From Porphyrobacter sp. HT-58-2 (lineage in GTDB: Bacteria > Pseudomonadota > Alphaproteobacteria > Sphingomonadales > Sphingomonadaceae): 64,000 bases of DNA. Made by a program: the position numbers and the translations under genes. Below, in pieces: positions 54,538 to 62,910 of this stretch (positions are counted from its first letter, which is position 1; each line of letters begins with the position of its first letter). Under the pieces are notes generated by a model. The model was given only the letters and a program-made list of their open reading frames with translations, had not been told where the DNA came from and did no database searches. The DNA lies in the NCBI RefSeq assembly GCF_002952215.1, contig NZ_CP022600.1, positions 1,612,001 to 1,676,000 of the forward strand. The letters are read 5' to 3'.

Positions 54538-55947
54538 ATGCAATACGTCTCGACACGCGGCAGCGCACCGGCGCTCGATTTCGAAGGGGTGACGCTCGCG
54601 GGCCTCGCCAGCGACGGCGGCCTTTATGTTCCCGCCGAATGGCCGCGCTTCACCGAGGCCGAAATCCGGGCGATGCGGGGCCTTGCCTATCCCGATCTCG
54701 CCGCGCGCGTCATGGCGCCGTTCGTGGCGGGCAGCCTGACCGAGGACGAACTGCTTGCGCTTACGCACAAGGTCTATGGCGATTTCGGCCACGCCGCTGT
54801 CACGCCGCTGGTGCAGCTCGACGCGCAGCACTGGCTACTTGAGCTTTTTCACGGCCCGACGCTGGCGTTCAAGGACGTCGCGCTGCAACTGCTGGGCCGC
54901 CTGTTCGAGACCTTCCTCGAACGCCGGGGCGAGCGCCTCACCATCGTCGGCGCGACCAGCGGGGACACGGGATCGGCGGCGATCCAGGGGGTCGCCGGGC
55001 TGGAACGGGTGGAAATCTTCATGCTCCACCCCAAGGGCCGGGTGAGCGATGTGCAGCGCCGTCAGATGACCACGGTGCGTGCGCCGAACATCCATAATCT
55101 CGCGATCGAGGGCAGCTTCGATGACGCGCAGGCGCATGTGAAGCGGATGTTCACCGATGGCGACGTCACCACCACCTTGAACCTCGGCGCGGTCAATTCG
55201 ATCAACTGGGCGCGGCTGATGGCGCAGGTGGTCTATTACTTCGCCTCCGCGCTGCAACTCGGCGCGCCGGACCGGACGGTGGCCTATTCGGTGCCGACCG
55301 GCAATTTCGGCGACGTCTTTGCAGGCTATGTCGCGGCGAAGATGGGGTTGCCGATCGAAAAGCTGATCGTCGCCACCAACATCAACGACATCCTCCACCG
55401 GGCGCTTTCGAACGGGGATTATTCGGCGGGCGGCGTGACCCCCACCATCACCCCCTCGATGGACATTCAGGTGTCGTCGAACTTCGAGCGCCTGCTGTTC
55501 GACGCTGGCGGGCGCGACGGCACAGCGATGGCGCAACAGATGCGCGCCTTCGAGGCGTCGAAGGCGATGCACCTCACCAACGCGCAGGCTGAAGGCGCGA
55601 GCGCGCTGTTCGCCTCGGCGCGGGCCGATCAGGTCGAAACCGCGCGCGCCTTGCAGTGGGCGTGGCGCAATGCCGGGCAGGTGATCGATCCGCACACCGG
55701 CGTCGGCCTGCATTGTGCGCTCGCGGTGGCAGCGACGGGAACGGTGGCGGCGGGCGTTCCGCTTGTCACGCTGGCGACCGCACATCCGGCCAAGTTCCCC
55801 GACGCTGTCGAGCGGGCTATCGGCGTGCGCCCGGCGCTACCGGCCCGCGTGGGCGACCTGTTCGGGCGTGAGGAGAGCTTTGTCGAGATCGCTGGCGATT
55901 ACGCCGCCACCCGTGACTACGTGCTCGGCCACGCCGGACAAGCCTGA
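54538..55947 (+). CDS. thrC: Threonine synthase
   Basis: ThrC converts phosphohomoserine to threonine. The 469-residue PLP enzyme starts MQYVSTRGSAP, has the PLP lysine in HGPTLAFKDVALQ, the phosphate loop GATSGDTGSAA and the long-class segment INWARLMAQVVYYF. It follows surf1 by 13 bases and is coupled to the methyltransferase gene by TGATG, so amino-acid and oxidase genes share this run. Confidence 0.96.
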   Translation: MQYVSTRGSAPALDFEGVTLAGLASDGGLYVPAEWPRFTEAEIRAMRGLAYPDLAARVMAPFVAGSLTEDELLALTHKVYGDFGHAAVTPLVQLDAQHWLLELFHGPTLAFKDVALQLLGRLFETFLERRGERLTIVGATSGDTGSAAIQGVAGLERVEIFMLHPKGRVSDVQRRQMTTVRAPNIHNLAIEGSFDDAQAHVKRMFTDGDVTTTLNLGAVNSINWARLMAQVVYYFASALQLGAPDRTVAYSVPTGNFGDVFAGYVAAKMGLPIEKLIVATNINDILHRALSNGDYSAGGVTPTITPSMDIQVSSNFERLLFDAGGRDGTAMAQQMRAFEASKAMHLTNAQAEGASALFASARADQVETARALQWAWRNAGQVIDPHTGVGLHCALAVAATGTVAAGVPLVTLATAHPAKFPDAVERAIGVRPALPARVGDLFGREESFVEIAGDYAATRDYVLGHAGQA

Positions 55948-56849
55948 TGGCAACCCTCGTCCAGCAACCGCTGGTGATGATGTGCGAGGGGTGGGATTCC
56001 TATCGCCTCATCGACAGCGGCGCGGGGCGCAAGTGGGAGAGCTTCGGCTCCCATTCCTTCATCCGCCCCGAACCGCAGGCCATGTGGCAGCCGCGCCTTC
56101 CTGATTGGCCCGCGGCGGGCGAGTTCATCCCCGGATCGGACGAGGACGGCGGCGGACGCTGGAACTTTACTGAACGCCTGCCGGACGAAGGCTGGGAGCT
56201 GGGCTGGAACGAGGTGCGCTTCACCGCGCGGCCCACGCCCTTTCGGCACCTGCAATTCTTCCCCGACATGGCCCCGGTGTGGGACTGGATGCGTGGGCAG
56301 TTGGATGGGCTGACCGAGGCGGAAACCCTCAACCTGTTCGGCTATACCGGCCTCGGCACGTTGGCGCTGTCACGGCACGGCAAGGTGACGCATGTCGATG
56401 CTTCCAAGAAATCCGTGGCGCAGGCGCGCGAGAATGCCGCGCTGTCGGGCATGGCGGACAGGCCGATCCGCTGGCTGACCGACGACGCGGCGAAGTTCAG
56501 CGCGCGCGAAGTGCGGCGCGGGCGGCGCTATGACGGGATCATCCTCGATCCGCCCAAGTTCGGGCGCGGGCCGGATGGCGAGGTATGGCGGCTGGAGGAA
56601 CATCTGCCTGGTCTGATCGCCGACTGCGCCAAGCTGCTTGATGCCGACAGCCGATTCCTGTTCCTCACTGTTTATGCCGTGCGCATGAGCAGTCTTGCGA
56701 TTGCCGGGCTGCTGCAAGAGGCGCTCGGACACCTGCCCGGCCAGATCGAGCATGGCGACCTTGCCGTGCGCGAGGAGGGCCAAAGTGACAAGACGCGCGG
56801 GCGCCTGCTCCCCACAGCGATTTTCGCGCGCTGGTCGAATCCGCGCTAA
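55947..56849 (+). CDS. Class I SAM-dependent methyltransferase, RlmI/RlmK-like
   Basis: The 300-residue protein resembles rRNA cytosine-C5 or guanine methyltransferases of the RlmI/RlmK group without an N-terminal PUA domain. The SAM motif is LNLFGYTGLGTLAL, the acidic loop is VTHVDASKKSVAQARENA, and the catalytic motif is IILDPPKFGRG. RNA is the probable substrate, but the base is unknown. It lies between thrC and folB. Confidence 0.85.
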   Translation: MATLVQQPLVMMCEGWDSYRLIDSGAGRKWESFGSHSFIRPEPQAMWQPRLPDWPAAGEFIPGSDEDGGGRWNFTERLPDEGWELGWNEVRFTARPTPFRHLQFFPDMAPVWDWMRGQLDGLTEAETLNLFGYTGLGTLALSRHGKVTHVDASKKSVAQARENAALSGMADRPIRWLTDDAAKFSAREVRRGRRYDGIILDPPKFGRGPDGEVWRLEEHLPGLIADCAKLLDADSRFLFLTVYAVRMSSLAIAGLLQEALGHLPGQIEHGDLAVREEGQSDKTRGRLLPTAIFARWSNPR

Positions 56850-56860
56850 GGGCCGCCCGC

Positions 56861-57256
56861 ATGACCTCCCGCACCGATTCGCTCACCCTTGAAGTCAACG
56901 ATCTCGTCGTCGATGTCCTGACCGGCATCTATTCCGAGGAGACCGGCAAGCCCCAGCCGCTGCGCATCTCGATCGCGGCGCGCTATGCCGTGGCTGACCG
57001 CTATGATCCCGATACGCCGCTCGATGCGTCCAAGAACTATATGGACCTCAAATTCGCAGCGTCCGGCGGATTGCCGCAAGGCTTGCATTTCAAGCTGATC
57101 GAGGCGGTGGCCGATCACATCTGCGAAACCCTGTTCGTGCAGGACGCGAAGGTTGAGGCGGTGACGGTCAAGATCGTCAAGCTCGCCATCGCCGAAGCGG
57201 GCGAAGAGATCGGCATTACGCTCCACCGCGTCCGTCGCCCCGAACACGGGGGCTGA
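56861..57256 (+). CDS. folB: Dihydroneopterin aldolase
   Basis: FolB cleaves dihydroneopterin in folate synthesis. The 131-residue protein has the active-site GIYSEETGKPQPLRISI (Glu) and a conserved helix with FKLIEAVADHICETLF, followed by KVEAVTVKIVKL. It lies 12 bases after the methyltransferase gene and 4 bases before a small unknown gene. Confidence 0.93.
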   Translation: MTSRTDSLTLEVNDLVVDVLTGIYSEETGKPQPLRISIAARYAVADRYDPDTPLDASKNYMDLKFAASGGLPQGLHFKLIEAVADHICETLFVQDAKVEAVTVKIVKLAIAEAGEEIGITLHRVRRPEHGG

Positions 57257-57260
57257 GCGG

Positions 57261-57578
57261 GTGCAGCGCCAGCTTGAGGTCGACCTGCTGCCGGAAGGGG
57301 CGATGGATGCCGCCACGGCCTTTATGGCCTTCCATCTTGAGGCGGCCCGCGCGGCTCTGGCCGATTCCGAAACCACCGCGCTCGCGATCATCCTGCCGCC
57401 AGCCGGTCACGAGCATGGCGATTGGCGCCTGGCGCTGGCCCGCGATCTGGCGCGAGAGGCAGCGCCCAAGCGGGTCAATGTGGTCGCAGGCCTGCCGGGT
57501 GACGCGCTCACGGCGTGCTTACGCTTTTTGTCAGATGCACCGGGGGTGACAGGGCATTATCTGTCGTGCGATGAATGA
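57261..57578 (+). CDS. Short protein resembling the C-terminal half of an SDR
   Basis: No family is certain for this 105-residue protein. The stretch LARDLAREAAPKRVNVVAGLPGD followed by FLSDAPGVTGHYLSCDE parallels the last helix-strand-helix of short-chain dehydrogenases. The nucleotide-binding TGxxxGxG and catalytic Tyr-x-x-x-Lys are absent, so it cannot be a normal reductase. The start is GTG 4 bases after folB, and the end overlaps moaA by 8 bases. It may be a relic or structural partner in pterin metabolism. Confidence 0.75.
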   Translation: MQRQLEVDLLPEGAMDAATAFMAFHLEAARAALADSETTALAIILPPAGHEHGDWRLALARDLAREAAPKRVNVVAGLPGDALTACLRFLSDAPGVTGHYLSCDE

Positions 57579-58638
57579 CAATGTGCCGACCTCCGCGACC
57601 CGCAAGCCCGATCTGATCCTGCTGCGCGATCCCGCCACCGCGCCGGCGCCGCTGGTCGACGGCTTCCAGCGCCGCATCACCTATCTCCGCCTGTCGGTGA
57701 CCGACCGCTGCGACCTCAGGTGTTCCTATTGCATGCCCGAACGCATGACCTTCCTTCCCAAGAAGGAAGTGCTGAGCCTTGAGGAACTCTATGATCTTGC
57801 CACCGGCTTCATCGCCCGCGGCGTCACCAAGATCCGCATCACCGGGGGCGAGCCGCTGGTGCGGCGCGACATCATCGACCTGTTCAGCGCGCTGGGCCGC
57901 AGGCTGGGGCATGATCTTGCCGAACTGACGCTCACCACCAATGGCACCCAGCTGGCCACCCACGCCGAGGCGCTGGCCAAGGCGGGGGTCAAGCGGGTCA
58001 ATGTCTCGCTCGATACGCTCGACCGGGAGCGGTTTGCGCAGCTTACCCGGCGCGACAGTCTGCCGCAGGTGCTCGATGGGATCGCGGCGGCAAAGGCGGC
58101 GGGGCTGAAGGTCAAGCTGAACGCCGTGGCGCTGAAGGGCGTGAACGCGGACGAACTGCCTGATCTCATCGCATGGGCGCATGGGGAAGGCCATGATGTC
58201 ACCCTGATCGAGGTCATGCCGCTCGGTGATGTCGAGGAGGAGCGGCTCGATCAGTATCTGCCGCTCGATGATGTGCGCGCCCGATTGGAACAACGCTGGA
58301 CGCTCAAGGACATCGCTTTTTCTACCGGCGGCCCGGCGCGTTATGTCGAAGTGGCGGAAACCGGCGGCAGGCTGGGTTTCATTACCCCTCACACCGGCAA
58401 TTTCTGTTCGGGCTGCAACCGCCTGCGCGTGACCGCGACCGGCCAGCTCTACCCCTGCCTTGGTGGAGGCGAGCGGGTCGATCTGCGTGCGGCGCTGCGT
58501 TCCGACGATCCCGAGACCCGGTTGGCAGAGGCGCTCAATGAAGCGCTCAGGATCAAGCCGGAGAAACACCATTTCCGCATGGACGCGCGCGGGGCGGCCC
58601 CGGCGCTGGCGCGGCATATGTCGATGACCGGGGGCTAG
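57571..58638 (+). CDS. moaA: GTP 3',8-cyclase MoaA
   Basis: This radical-SAM enzyme starts molybdenum cofactor synthesis from GTP. The 355-residue protein has the N-terminal cluster motif CDLRCSYCMPE (CxxxCxxC), the GGEPL SAM motif, and the C-terminal cluster CSGCNRLRVTATGQLYPC. It lacks the final Gly-Gly of some homologues only in spacing (it ends MTGG). It overlaps the preceding gene, so no molybdenum-cofactor riboswitch can precede it directly. Confidence 0.97.
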   Translation: MNDNVPTSATRKPDLILLRDPATAPAPLVDGFQRRITYLRLSVTDRCDLRCSYCMPERMTFLPKKEVLSLEELYDLATGFIARGVTKIRITGGEPLVRRDIIDLFSALGRRLGHDLAELTLTTNGTQLATHAEALAKAGVKRVNVSLDTLDRERFAQLTRRDSLPQVLDGIAAAKAAGLKVKLNAVALKGVNADELPDLIAWAHGEGHDVTLIEVMPLGDVEEERLDQYLPLDDVRARLEQRWTLKDIAFSTGGPARYVEVAETGGRLGFITPHTGNFCSGCNRLRVTATGQLYPCLGGGERVDLRAALRSDDPETRLAEALNEALRIKPEKHHFRMDARGAAPALARHMSMTGG

Positions 58639-58642
58639 GCGC

Positions 58643-58882
58643 GTGGTGACAGTCGTTCCTCTCGGCAAGCTTGCCGACCTAGCGGGGGCGCCTTCCCTCA
58701 GTCTGGCAGGCCCGCTGGACTGGGCGGGTCTGAAGGCTGCGCTCCCTGCGGCACTGGCCGAGGCGCTGGACGATCCGCGCAATCGCATTGCGGTCAACGG
58801 CGCATTGCTGGCCGACAAGGCGGCTTTGCGAGCCGATGAGGGTGACGAGATCGCTTTGCTCCCACCCGTATCGGGGGGCTGA
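58643..58882 (+). CDS. moaD: Molybdopterin synthase small subunit
   Basis: MoaD is the ubiquitin-fold sulfur carrier of molybdopterin synthase. The 79-residue protein ends VSGG, with the Gly-Gly that is thiocarboxylated. The NGALLADKAALRADEGDEIALLPP segment is typical. The start is GTG at 58643 or 58646, 4-7 bases after moaA. The stop overlaps the moaE start. Confidence 0.93.
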   Translation: MVTVVPLGKLADLAGAPSLSLAGPLDWAGLKAALPAALAEALDDPRNRIAVNGALLADKAALRADEGDEIALLPPVSGG

Positions 58883-59337
58883 TGCGCGATATCCGCCTGC
58901 TCCACGAGCTGTTCCTTCCCGGCGCGCTGATCGGCCCGTTTACGCAGGCCAATCCGGGTCTGGGCGGGGTCTGCACCTTCGTGGGCGAGGTGCGTTACGA
59001 TGATGGGGTCGAGGCGCTGGAACTGACCCATTACGAGCCGCTAACCCTGCCGGGGATGCACCAGCTGGCTGACCGGGCCTTCGAACGCTTCGATCTGATG
59101 GGCCTGCTGATGGTTCACCGCGTCGGGTTGATGCGCCCGGGCGAGCCGATCGTCTGCGTCTCCGCCGCTGCGCGCCACCGCCGCGACGCGATTGACGCGG
59201 TCGATTTCTGCATGGACCACCTGAAAAGCGCCGCGTGGTTCTGGAAACGCGAGAAGCGCGCCAGCGAAAGCGGCGATTCCACGTGGCACTGGATCGAGCC
59301 GCGCGAACAGGATCACAGCGATCTTGCAAGATGGTAA
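58882..59337 (+). CDS. moaE: Molybdopterin synthase catalytic subunit
   Basis: MoaE carries out sulfur transfer from MoaD to precursor Z. The 151-residue protein has CTFVGEVRYDDGVEALELTHYE, the HRVG strand, and the catalytic Lys in FWKREKRASESG with WHWIEPRE at the end. It is coupled to moaD by TGATG. With moaA and moaD, part of the cofactor pathway is here; moaC, moaB and mog are not. Confidence 0.95.
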   Translation: MRDIRLLHELFLPGALIGPFTQANPGLGGVCTFVGEVRYDDGVEALELTHYEPLTLPGMHQLADRAFERFDLMGLLMVHRVGLMRPGEPIVCVSAAARHRRDAIDAVDFCMDHLKSAAWFWKREKRASESGDSTWHWIEPREQDHSDLARW

Positions 59338-59344
59338 AACTGAT

Positions 59345-59386
59345 TTGATCAGCGTCAAAGCGGGCCCGCCCGCCGCCCGGTAATTC
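59345..59386 (+). promoter_or_regulatory. FNR box and -10 before the small membrane protein gene
   Basis: TTGATCAGCGTCAA at 59345-59358 matches TTGAT-N4-(A/G)TCAA with one change. TAATTC at 59381-59386 is a plausible -10 element. The inferred start lies about 41 bases from the box centre, as at the stress-protein promoter. The box begins just after the moaE stop. Confidence 0.7.
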
Positions 59387-59413
59387 TCCGTCCAACATTA
59401 CGGAGGATCACCC

Positions 59414-59851
59414 ATGAGCCATATCGTCCACGATCTTATCGCCCGCGGGGATGCCCGTGTTGTCGATCAGCCCGCCGATGCGCCCGTGCGCCATCAGGTC
59501 GAAGGCGACCGCAATTTCGGCCTGCCGAACGCGCTCTATGGCGCGACCATTGCCTGCTATCTCGGCTTTCTGGTGATTGTCGGCAGCGCCTTTGCCAACC
59601 CGGTGCTGGCCATTCCGATGGCGATCATCGTGTTCTTGATCGTCGCCGCCTTTGGCGTCCCGGCGATCTGGACGCGGCTGAAAGGCAATGCTTCCGAGCC
59701 GGCCACTCTCGGCGAGTTCGAGACCAACGGGATCATGACCAACACCGGTCGTCTGACCGCAGGCGAGGCCAGCGCGCAGGTTCTGGTCTTGCCGGTATTG
59801 CTGGTGATCTGGGGCATTGCCATCGCCGTGATCGCTGCCGTGGTGGCGTGA
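59414..59851 (+). CDS. Small membrane protein under a putative FNR promoter
   Basis: The 145-residue protein has a soluble N-terminus (MSHIVHDLIARGDARVVDQP) and three hydrophobic segments (about 42-62, 64-85 and 122-144). The middle soluble loop has ATLGEFETNGIMTNTGRLTAGEA. I do not recognise the family. GGAGG lies 8 bases before ATG. An FNR box upstream, a strong terminator downstream and the FNR gene facing it suggest a stand-alone low-oxygen gene. Confidence 0.85.
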   Translation: MSHIVHDLIARGDARVVDQPADAPVRHQVEGDRNFGLPNALYGATIACYLGFLVIVGSAFANPVLAIPMAIIVFLIVAAFGVPAIWTRLKGNASEPATLGEFETNGIMTNTGRLTAGEASAQVLVLPVLLVIWGIAIAVIAAVVA

Positions 59852-59873
59852 GCGGTTCCCACTTCCTCCCCTC

Positions 59874-59917
59874 GGGGCGGCAGCATTTCTCCCCGCTGCT
59901 GCCCCATCCTTTTTTTC
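59874..59917 (+). terminator. Rho-independent terminator
   Basis: GGGGCGGCAGC (59874-59884) pairs with GCTGCTGCCCC (59895-59905), 11 pairs including one G-U, followed after four bases by eight T. It ends the single-gene transcript of the small membrane protein. Confidence 0.93.
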
Positions 59918-59957
59918 AGAGTGTCGGCGCCACATCCGGTGGCACCAGGAAACCCCC

Positions 59958-60647
59958 TTACCGGCCCGAAATATCCTGAAGCAGCCCCGCATCGAGCAGT
60001 GCGATGCCGCGCTTCCCTTCGCGCCGGATCGCCCCCATGTCTTCGAGTTCGCCGAGTTTCCGGCTGACAGTCTCGATGGTGAGGCCGAGCATGTTGGCGA
60101 TCTCGCCGCGGGTCAGCGGCAGTTCGAAGAACGGAGCAAGATGGCACGAGCTTTCGCTGGCGGCGGCGGCAAAATCGTGGAGCAGGGCGGCGAGCCGTGC
60201 CTCGGCGCTGGCATGGCCGGTGAGTTCCAGCAGATTACGGGTCGCCAGCAGATCCGCCTGGCTGCGGCGCAGCAGCGCGCGGGCCAGCGCCGGGTAATCC
60301 TCGATCGCGCGTTCGATGTCGGCCTTTGCGAAAGTGCAAAGCCTGCTTTCGGTCAGCGCGACGACATCGTGATGGGCAAAGGGCGCGAACAATTCGCCGA
60401 TGAAGCCTGCAGGGTGGACGAGGGCGAGGATCTGCTCATTGCCGTCCACGTCGATCGCCGAAACCTTCAGGGCGCCGGTCAGCAGCGTTGCACAGGCCGC
60501 CTCCTCGTCACCGGCGGCAAACAGCATCTCTCCGCGTTTCAGAACGCGCGTGCGCCCGGCCGCGGCCATCGCGTCGCGTTCTTCCGTGGTCAGCACTGCA
60601 CAGGCAGCGGTTTCCTTCACCGGGCAGGTGCTGCACGCGAGGTTCAT
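59958..60647 (-). CDS. fnr: FNR-type Crp/Fnr family transcriptional regulator
   Basis: The 229-residue regulator has Cys5, Cys8 and Cys16 at the N-terminus (C-x2-C-x7-C) and Cys104 in ESRLCTF, the set expected to hold an oxygen-labile 4Fe-4S cluster. The spacing differs from E. coli FNR (x5) and resembles FnrN/FnrL types. A cNMP-like beta-roll is followed by a winged helix with ETVSR, whose Glu, Ser and Arg read TTGAT. The ATG at 60647 overlaps the lipoprotein stop; a GTG at 60665 is an alternative. Confidence 0.92.
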   Translation of the reverse strand: MNLACSTCPVKETAACAVLTTEERDAMAAAGRTRVLKRGEMLFAAGDEEAACATLLTGALKVSAIDVDGNEQILALVHPAGFIGELFAPFAHHDVVALTESRLCTFAKADIERAIEDYPALARALLRRSQADLLATRNLLELTGHASAEARLAALLHDFAAAASESSCHLAPFFELPLTRGEIANMLGLTIETVSRKLGELEDMGAIRREGKRGIALLDAGLLQDISGR

Positions 60648-61150
60648 GATCCCATTGTCTCCCACAACCGCGCGATGCCCGCATCCTGACGGGCAAGCAG
60701 AGCGGCAATTTCAGCCTGTGCGGCGGCCAGCGCCGGGTCGGCGGCCAGCGCGGCGGCCGCCTCGGCCGCCAAGCTATCGATTTCGGCCAGCGTGGCCGAG
60801 GTTGCCCCGTGCTGCGCGTCCAGATCGGCCAGCGCCACCATGGCAGCGGCGCGGGCATTGCTTTCGAAGGGCTGGCCCGCAGCGGCGCGGGCCAGCGCCT
60901 GCGCGCGCGGTTCGGCCTGGAGGAAAGCAGCGTGGGACGCAGCGGCCTTGTCCCGCAAGGCGGCCAGCATGGCGGGACTGGTGTCGGGGCGATTCGCGGC
61001 CTCAGGCGCGGGCAAGGTGGCCTGGGTGACGGGCGCAGTCTCAAACGGGCGCTGCGCGAGCGAGGGATAGGCCCCTTTGCTCCCGGCGCAGCCCGTCAGC
61101 CCTGCCGCCAGCAGTCCGGCCACCATGATGTTTTTCAATTCGACACGCAT
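60644..61150 (-). CDS. Lipoprotein, Ala-rich and helical
   Basis: The 168-residue protein starts MRVELKNIMVAGLLAAGLTG with a lipobox LTGC, so Cys21 is the lipidated residue. The mature part is very Ala-rich and predicted helical, without a known domain. The start at 61150 fits the signal peptide better than the upstream frame to 61192. It overlaps fnr by 4 bases (ATGA), so both share a transcript. The function is unknown. Confidence 0.8.
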   Translation of the reverse strand: MRVELKNIMVAGLLAAGLTGCAGSKGAYPSLAQRPFETAPVTQATLPAPEAANRPDTSPAMLAALRDKAAASHAAFLQAEPRAQALARAAAGQPFESNARAAAMVALADLDAQHGATSATLAEIDSLAAEAAAALAADPALAAAQAEIAALLARQDAGIARLWETMGS

Positions 61151-61250
61151 AAAAATCCCATGTCCTGTTATCATGACACTCAGCCATGGCAAAGAGACCT
61201 AACAGAATCAGGGCTCATGCTTTTTGGTGATGTTTGGGCCTGCTCGGGCG

Positions 61251-61279
61251 TTGACTTGGCCGCGCCTTTCCACTAACGG
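61251..61279 (+). promoter_or_regulatory. Putative promoter of rplU-rpmA
   Basis: TTGACT (61251-61256) and TAACGG (61274-61279) are separated by 17 bases. The -35 element is strong and the -10 weak. The leader to rplU would be about 100 bases long. Confidence 0.4.
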
Positions 61280-61385
61280 CACGCATCTTTCCGGGCCTGC
61301 ATCCTCGCATGCCCGGCACTGACGTTCGGTTGGCGTGGCGTGAACCATCCCTGCCGAACCTGCACAGACAAGAGAGTTTAAAGCC

Positions 61386-61766
61386 ATGTTCGCTGTAGTG
61401 CGCACGGGCGGCAAGCAATATCGGGTTGCCGCCGGAGACAAGATTGCCGTTGAAAAGCTCGCAGGCGAAGCCGGCGACACGATCACGCTGGGCGATGTCC
61501 TGCTGGCCGGTGAAGGTGAAACCCTCGCCGATGCCAAGGCGGTGACCGTCTCGGCCGAGATCATCGCCCAGGCCAAGAGCGAAAAGGTGGTGGTCTTCAA
61601 GAAGCGCCGCCGTCACAACTATCGCCGCAAGAACGGCCACCGCCAGCAGATGACTCTGCTGCGCATCACCGCCGTCGGCGCGGCTGCCGCCGAAAAGCCG
61701 GCCAAGAAGGCCGCTGCCAAGAAGACCAAGACCGAAGCCGCCGAAGCGGCTGCCTCGGCCGAATAA
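61386..61766 (+). CDS. rplU: 50S ribosomal protein L21
   Basis: L21 binds 23S rRNA with L20. The 126-residue protein has the typical [20 protein letters not shown] start and [22 protein letters not shown] core. An Ala/Lys/Glu-rich tail of about 25 residues follows, common in alphaproteobacteria. The rpmA gene follows 14 bases later. Confidence 0.97.
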   Translation: MFAVVRTGGKQYRVAAGDKIAVEKLAGEAGDTITLGDVLLAGEGETLADAKAVTVSAEIIAQAKSEKVVVFKKRRRHNYRRKNGHRQQMTLLRITAVGAAAAEKPAKKAAAKKTKTEAAEAAASAE

Positions 61767-61780
61767 GGAGCGACTGAACC

Positions 61781-62050
61781 ATGGCACACAAGAAAGCAGG
61801 CGGTTCGTCGCGCAACGGTCGTGATTCGGCCGGTCGTCGCCTTGGCGTGAAGAAGTTCGGCGGTCAGGAAGTGATCGGCGGCAACATCATTATCCGTCAG
61901 CGCGGCACCCGCGTCTATCCGGGCGTGAACGTGGGCATGGGCAAGGACCACACCCTCTATGCGCTCGCGGAAGGCGTTGTGCGATTCCATGCAGGCAAGC
62001 TCGGCCGCAAATACGTCAGCGTAGACGCGATGGCCGAAGCCGCCGAATAA
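61781..62050 (+). CDS. rpmA: 50S ribosomal protein L27
   Basis: L27 reaches the peptidyl transferase centre. The 89-residue protein has [20 protein letters not shown] and [21 protein letters not shown]. It starts directly with AHKKAGG, so no Firmicutes-type N-terminal cleavage is needed. GGAG precedes the start. A terminator lies about 100 bases downstream. Confidence 0.97.
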   Translation: MAHKKAGGSSRNGRDSAGRRLGVKKFGGQEVIGGNIIIRQRGTRVYPGVNVGMGKDHTLYALAEGVVRFHAGKLGRKYVSVDAMAEAAE

Positions 62051-62150
62051 GCGGACGATTCGCTAAAGGGATCGTCCGCAAGGATGGTCCCGGCGGGTGC
62101 CTTGCCCTCAAGCAGCAAAGCGATAGGGCAACAAAGGCAACCTGCACATG

Positions 62151-62195
62151 AGGGAGATGGGACCGTCCTCAGTCGAGGGGGTCCGTCTCCCTTTT
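62151..62195 (+). terminator. Rho-independent terminator after rpmA
   Basis: AGGGAGA...GGACC (62151-62164) pairs with GGTCC...TCTCCCT (62180-62192), with one internal mismatch, followed by TTTT. The rest of the 250-base gap to the GNAT gene shows only a weak hairpin around 62214-62240. Confidence 0.85.
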
Positions 62196-62300
62196 CGCAT
62201 TCTCCCTCGAAGAAACCTGCGAAATCCTAAGGTTTCGCGGCCTTAAAATTGTCACGCGCTGCGCCTAAGGGCGACGCGGGGCGAGGAAGGGAGAAGTCTC

Positions 62301-62855
62301 GTGTTCCATCGCACGGCTAGACTGCTGCTCCGGCCGATCTGGCCCGAGGACAGCCAGGCGCTGTTTGCCGGCATCGCTGACGAAGGCGTGGTGCGCAATC
62401 TCGCCAGCGCGCCCTGGCCCTATCGCGAGCAGGACGCGCGCGATTTCGTCGCGCTGCCCGCCGATCCGCTCGCGCCCCGTTTCCTGATCACTCGCGCCGC
62501 CGATGCGCAGGTGGTGGGCTGCACCGGCCTTGGCCCGGCTGATGATGCGGGCAGGGGTGCGGACGCGCCGCTGGAACTCGGTTACTGGATCGCGCGCCCG
62601 CATTGGGGACAGGGTTATGCCACCGAAGCCGGGGCCGCAGTGCTTGCGATGGCCACCATGCTCGGCCACCGCGAACTCATTGCGTCGCATTTTCTCGACA
62701 ACCCGGCTTCAGGCAAGGTATTGAGAAAACTGGGGTTCGAGCCGACCGGACGGGTCGAAGATCGCTGGTCGTGCGGCCGTGGCGGCCATGCGCCAGCGGT
62801 GCTCTACCGCCGCCTGCTGGCTGCCCCCGAAGAACCCTGCGCCCGCGCTGCCTGA
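62301..62855 (+). CDS. GNAT acetyltransferase, RimJ/RimL-like
   Basis: The 184-residue protein has the RimJ/RimL pattern: TARLLLRPIWPEDSQALF, ELGYWIARPHWGQGYATEAGAAVL (acetyl-CoA loop) and ASHFLDNPASGKVLRKLGFEPTGR. It acetylates an amino group, possibly of a ribosomal protein N-terminus or small molecule; the target is unknown. The start is GTG at 62301 after AAGGGAG. Confidence 0.9.
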   Translation: MFHRTARLLLRPIWPEDSQALFAGIADEGVVRNLASAPWPYREQDARDFVALPADPLAPRFLITRAADAQVVGCTGLGPADDAGRGADAPLELGYWIARPHWGQGYATEAGAAVLAMATMLGHRELIASHFLDNPASGKVLRKLGFEPTGRVEDRWSCGRGGHAPAVLYRRLLAAPEEPCARAA

Positions 62856-62910
62856 GCCGTGTTCCGGCGCGCTTGTTCGCAGGCGCAAATCGGATTAGGG
62901 CAACGGGACT

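Noticed and set aside
57560..57575. Molybdenum-cofactor riboswitch before moaA
   Set aside because: moaA overlaps the preceding coding sequence, leaving no leader.
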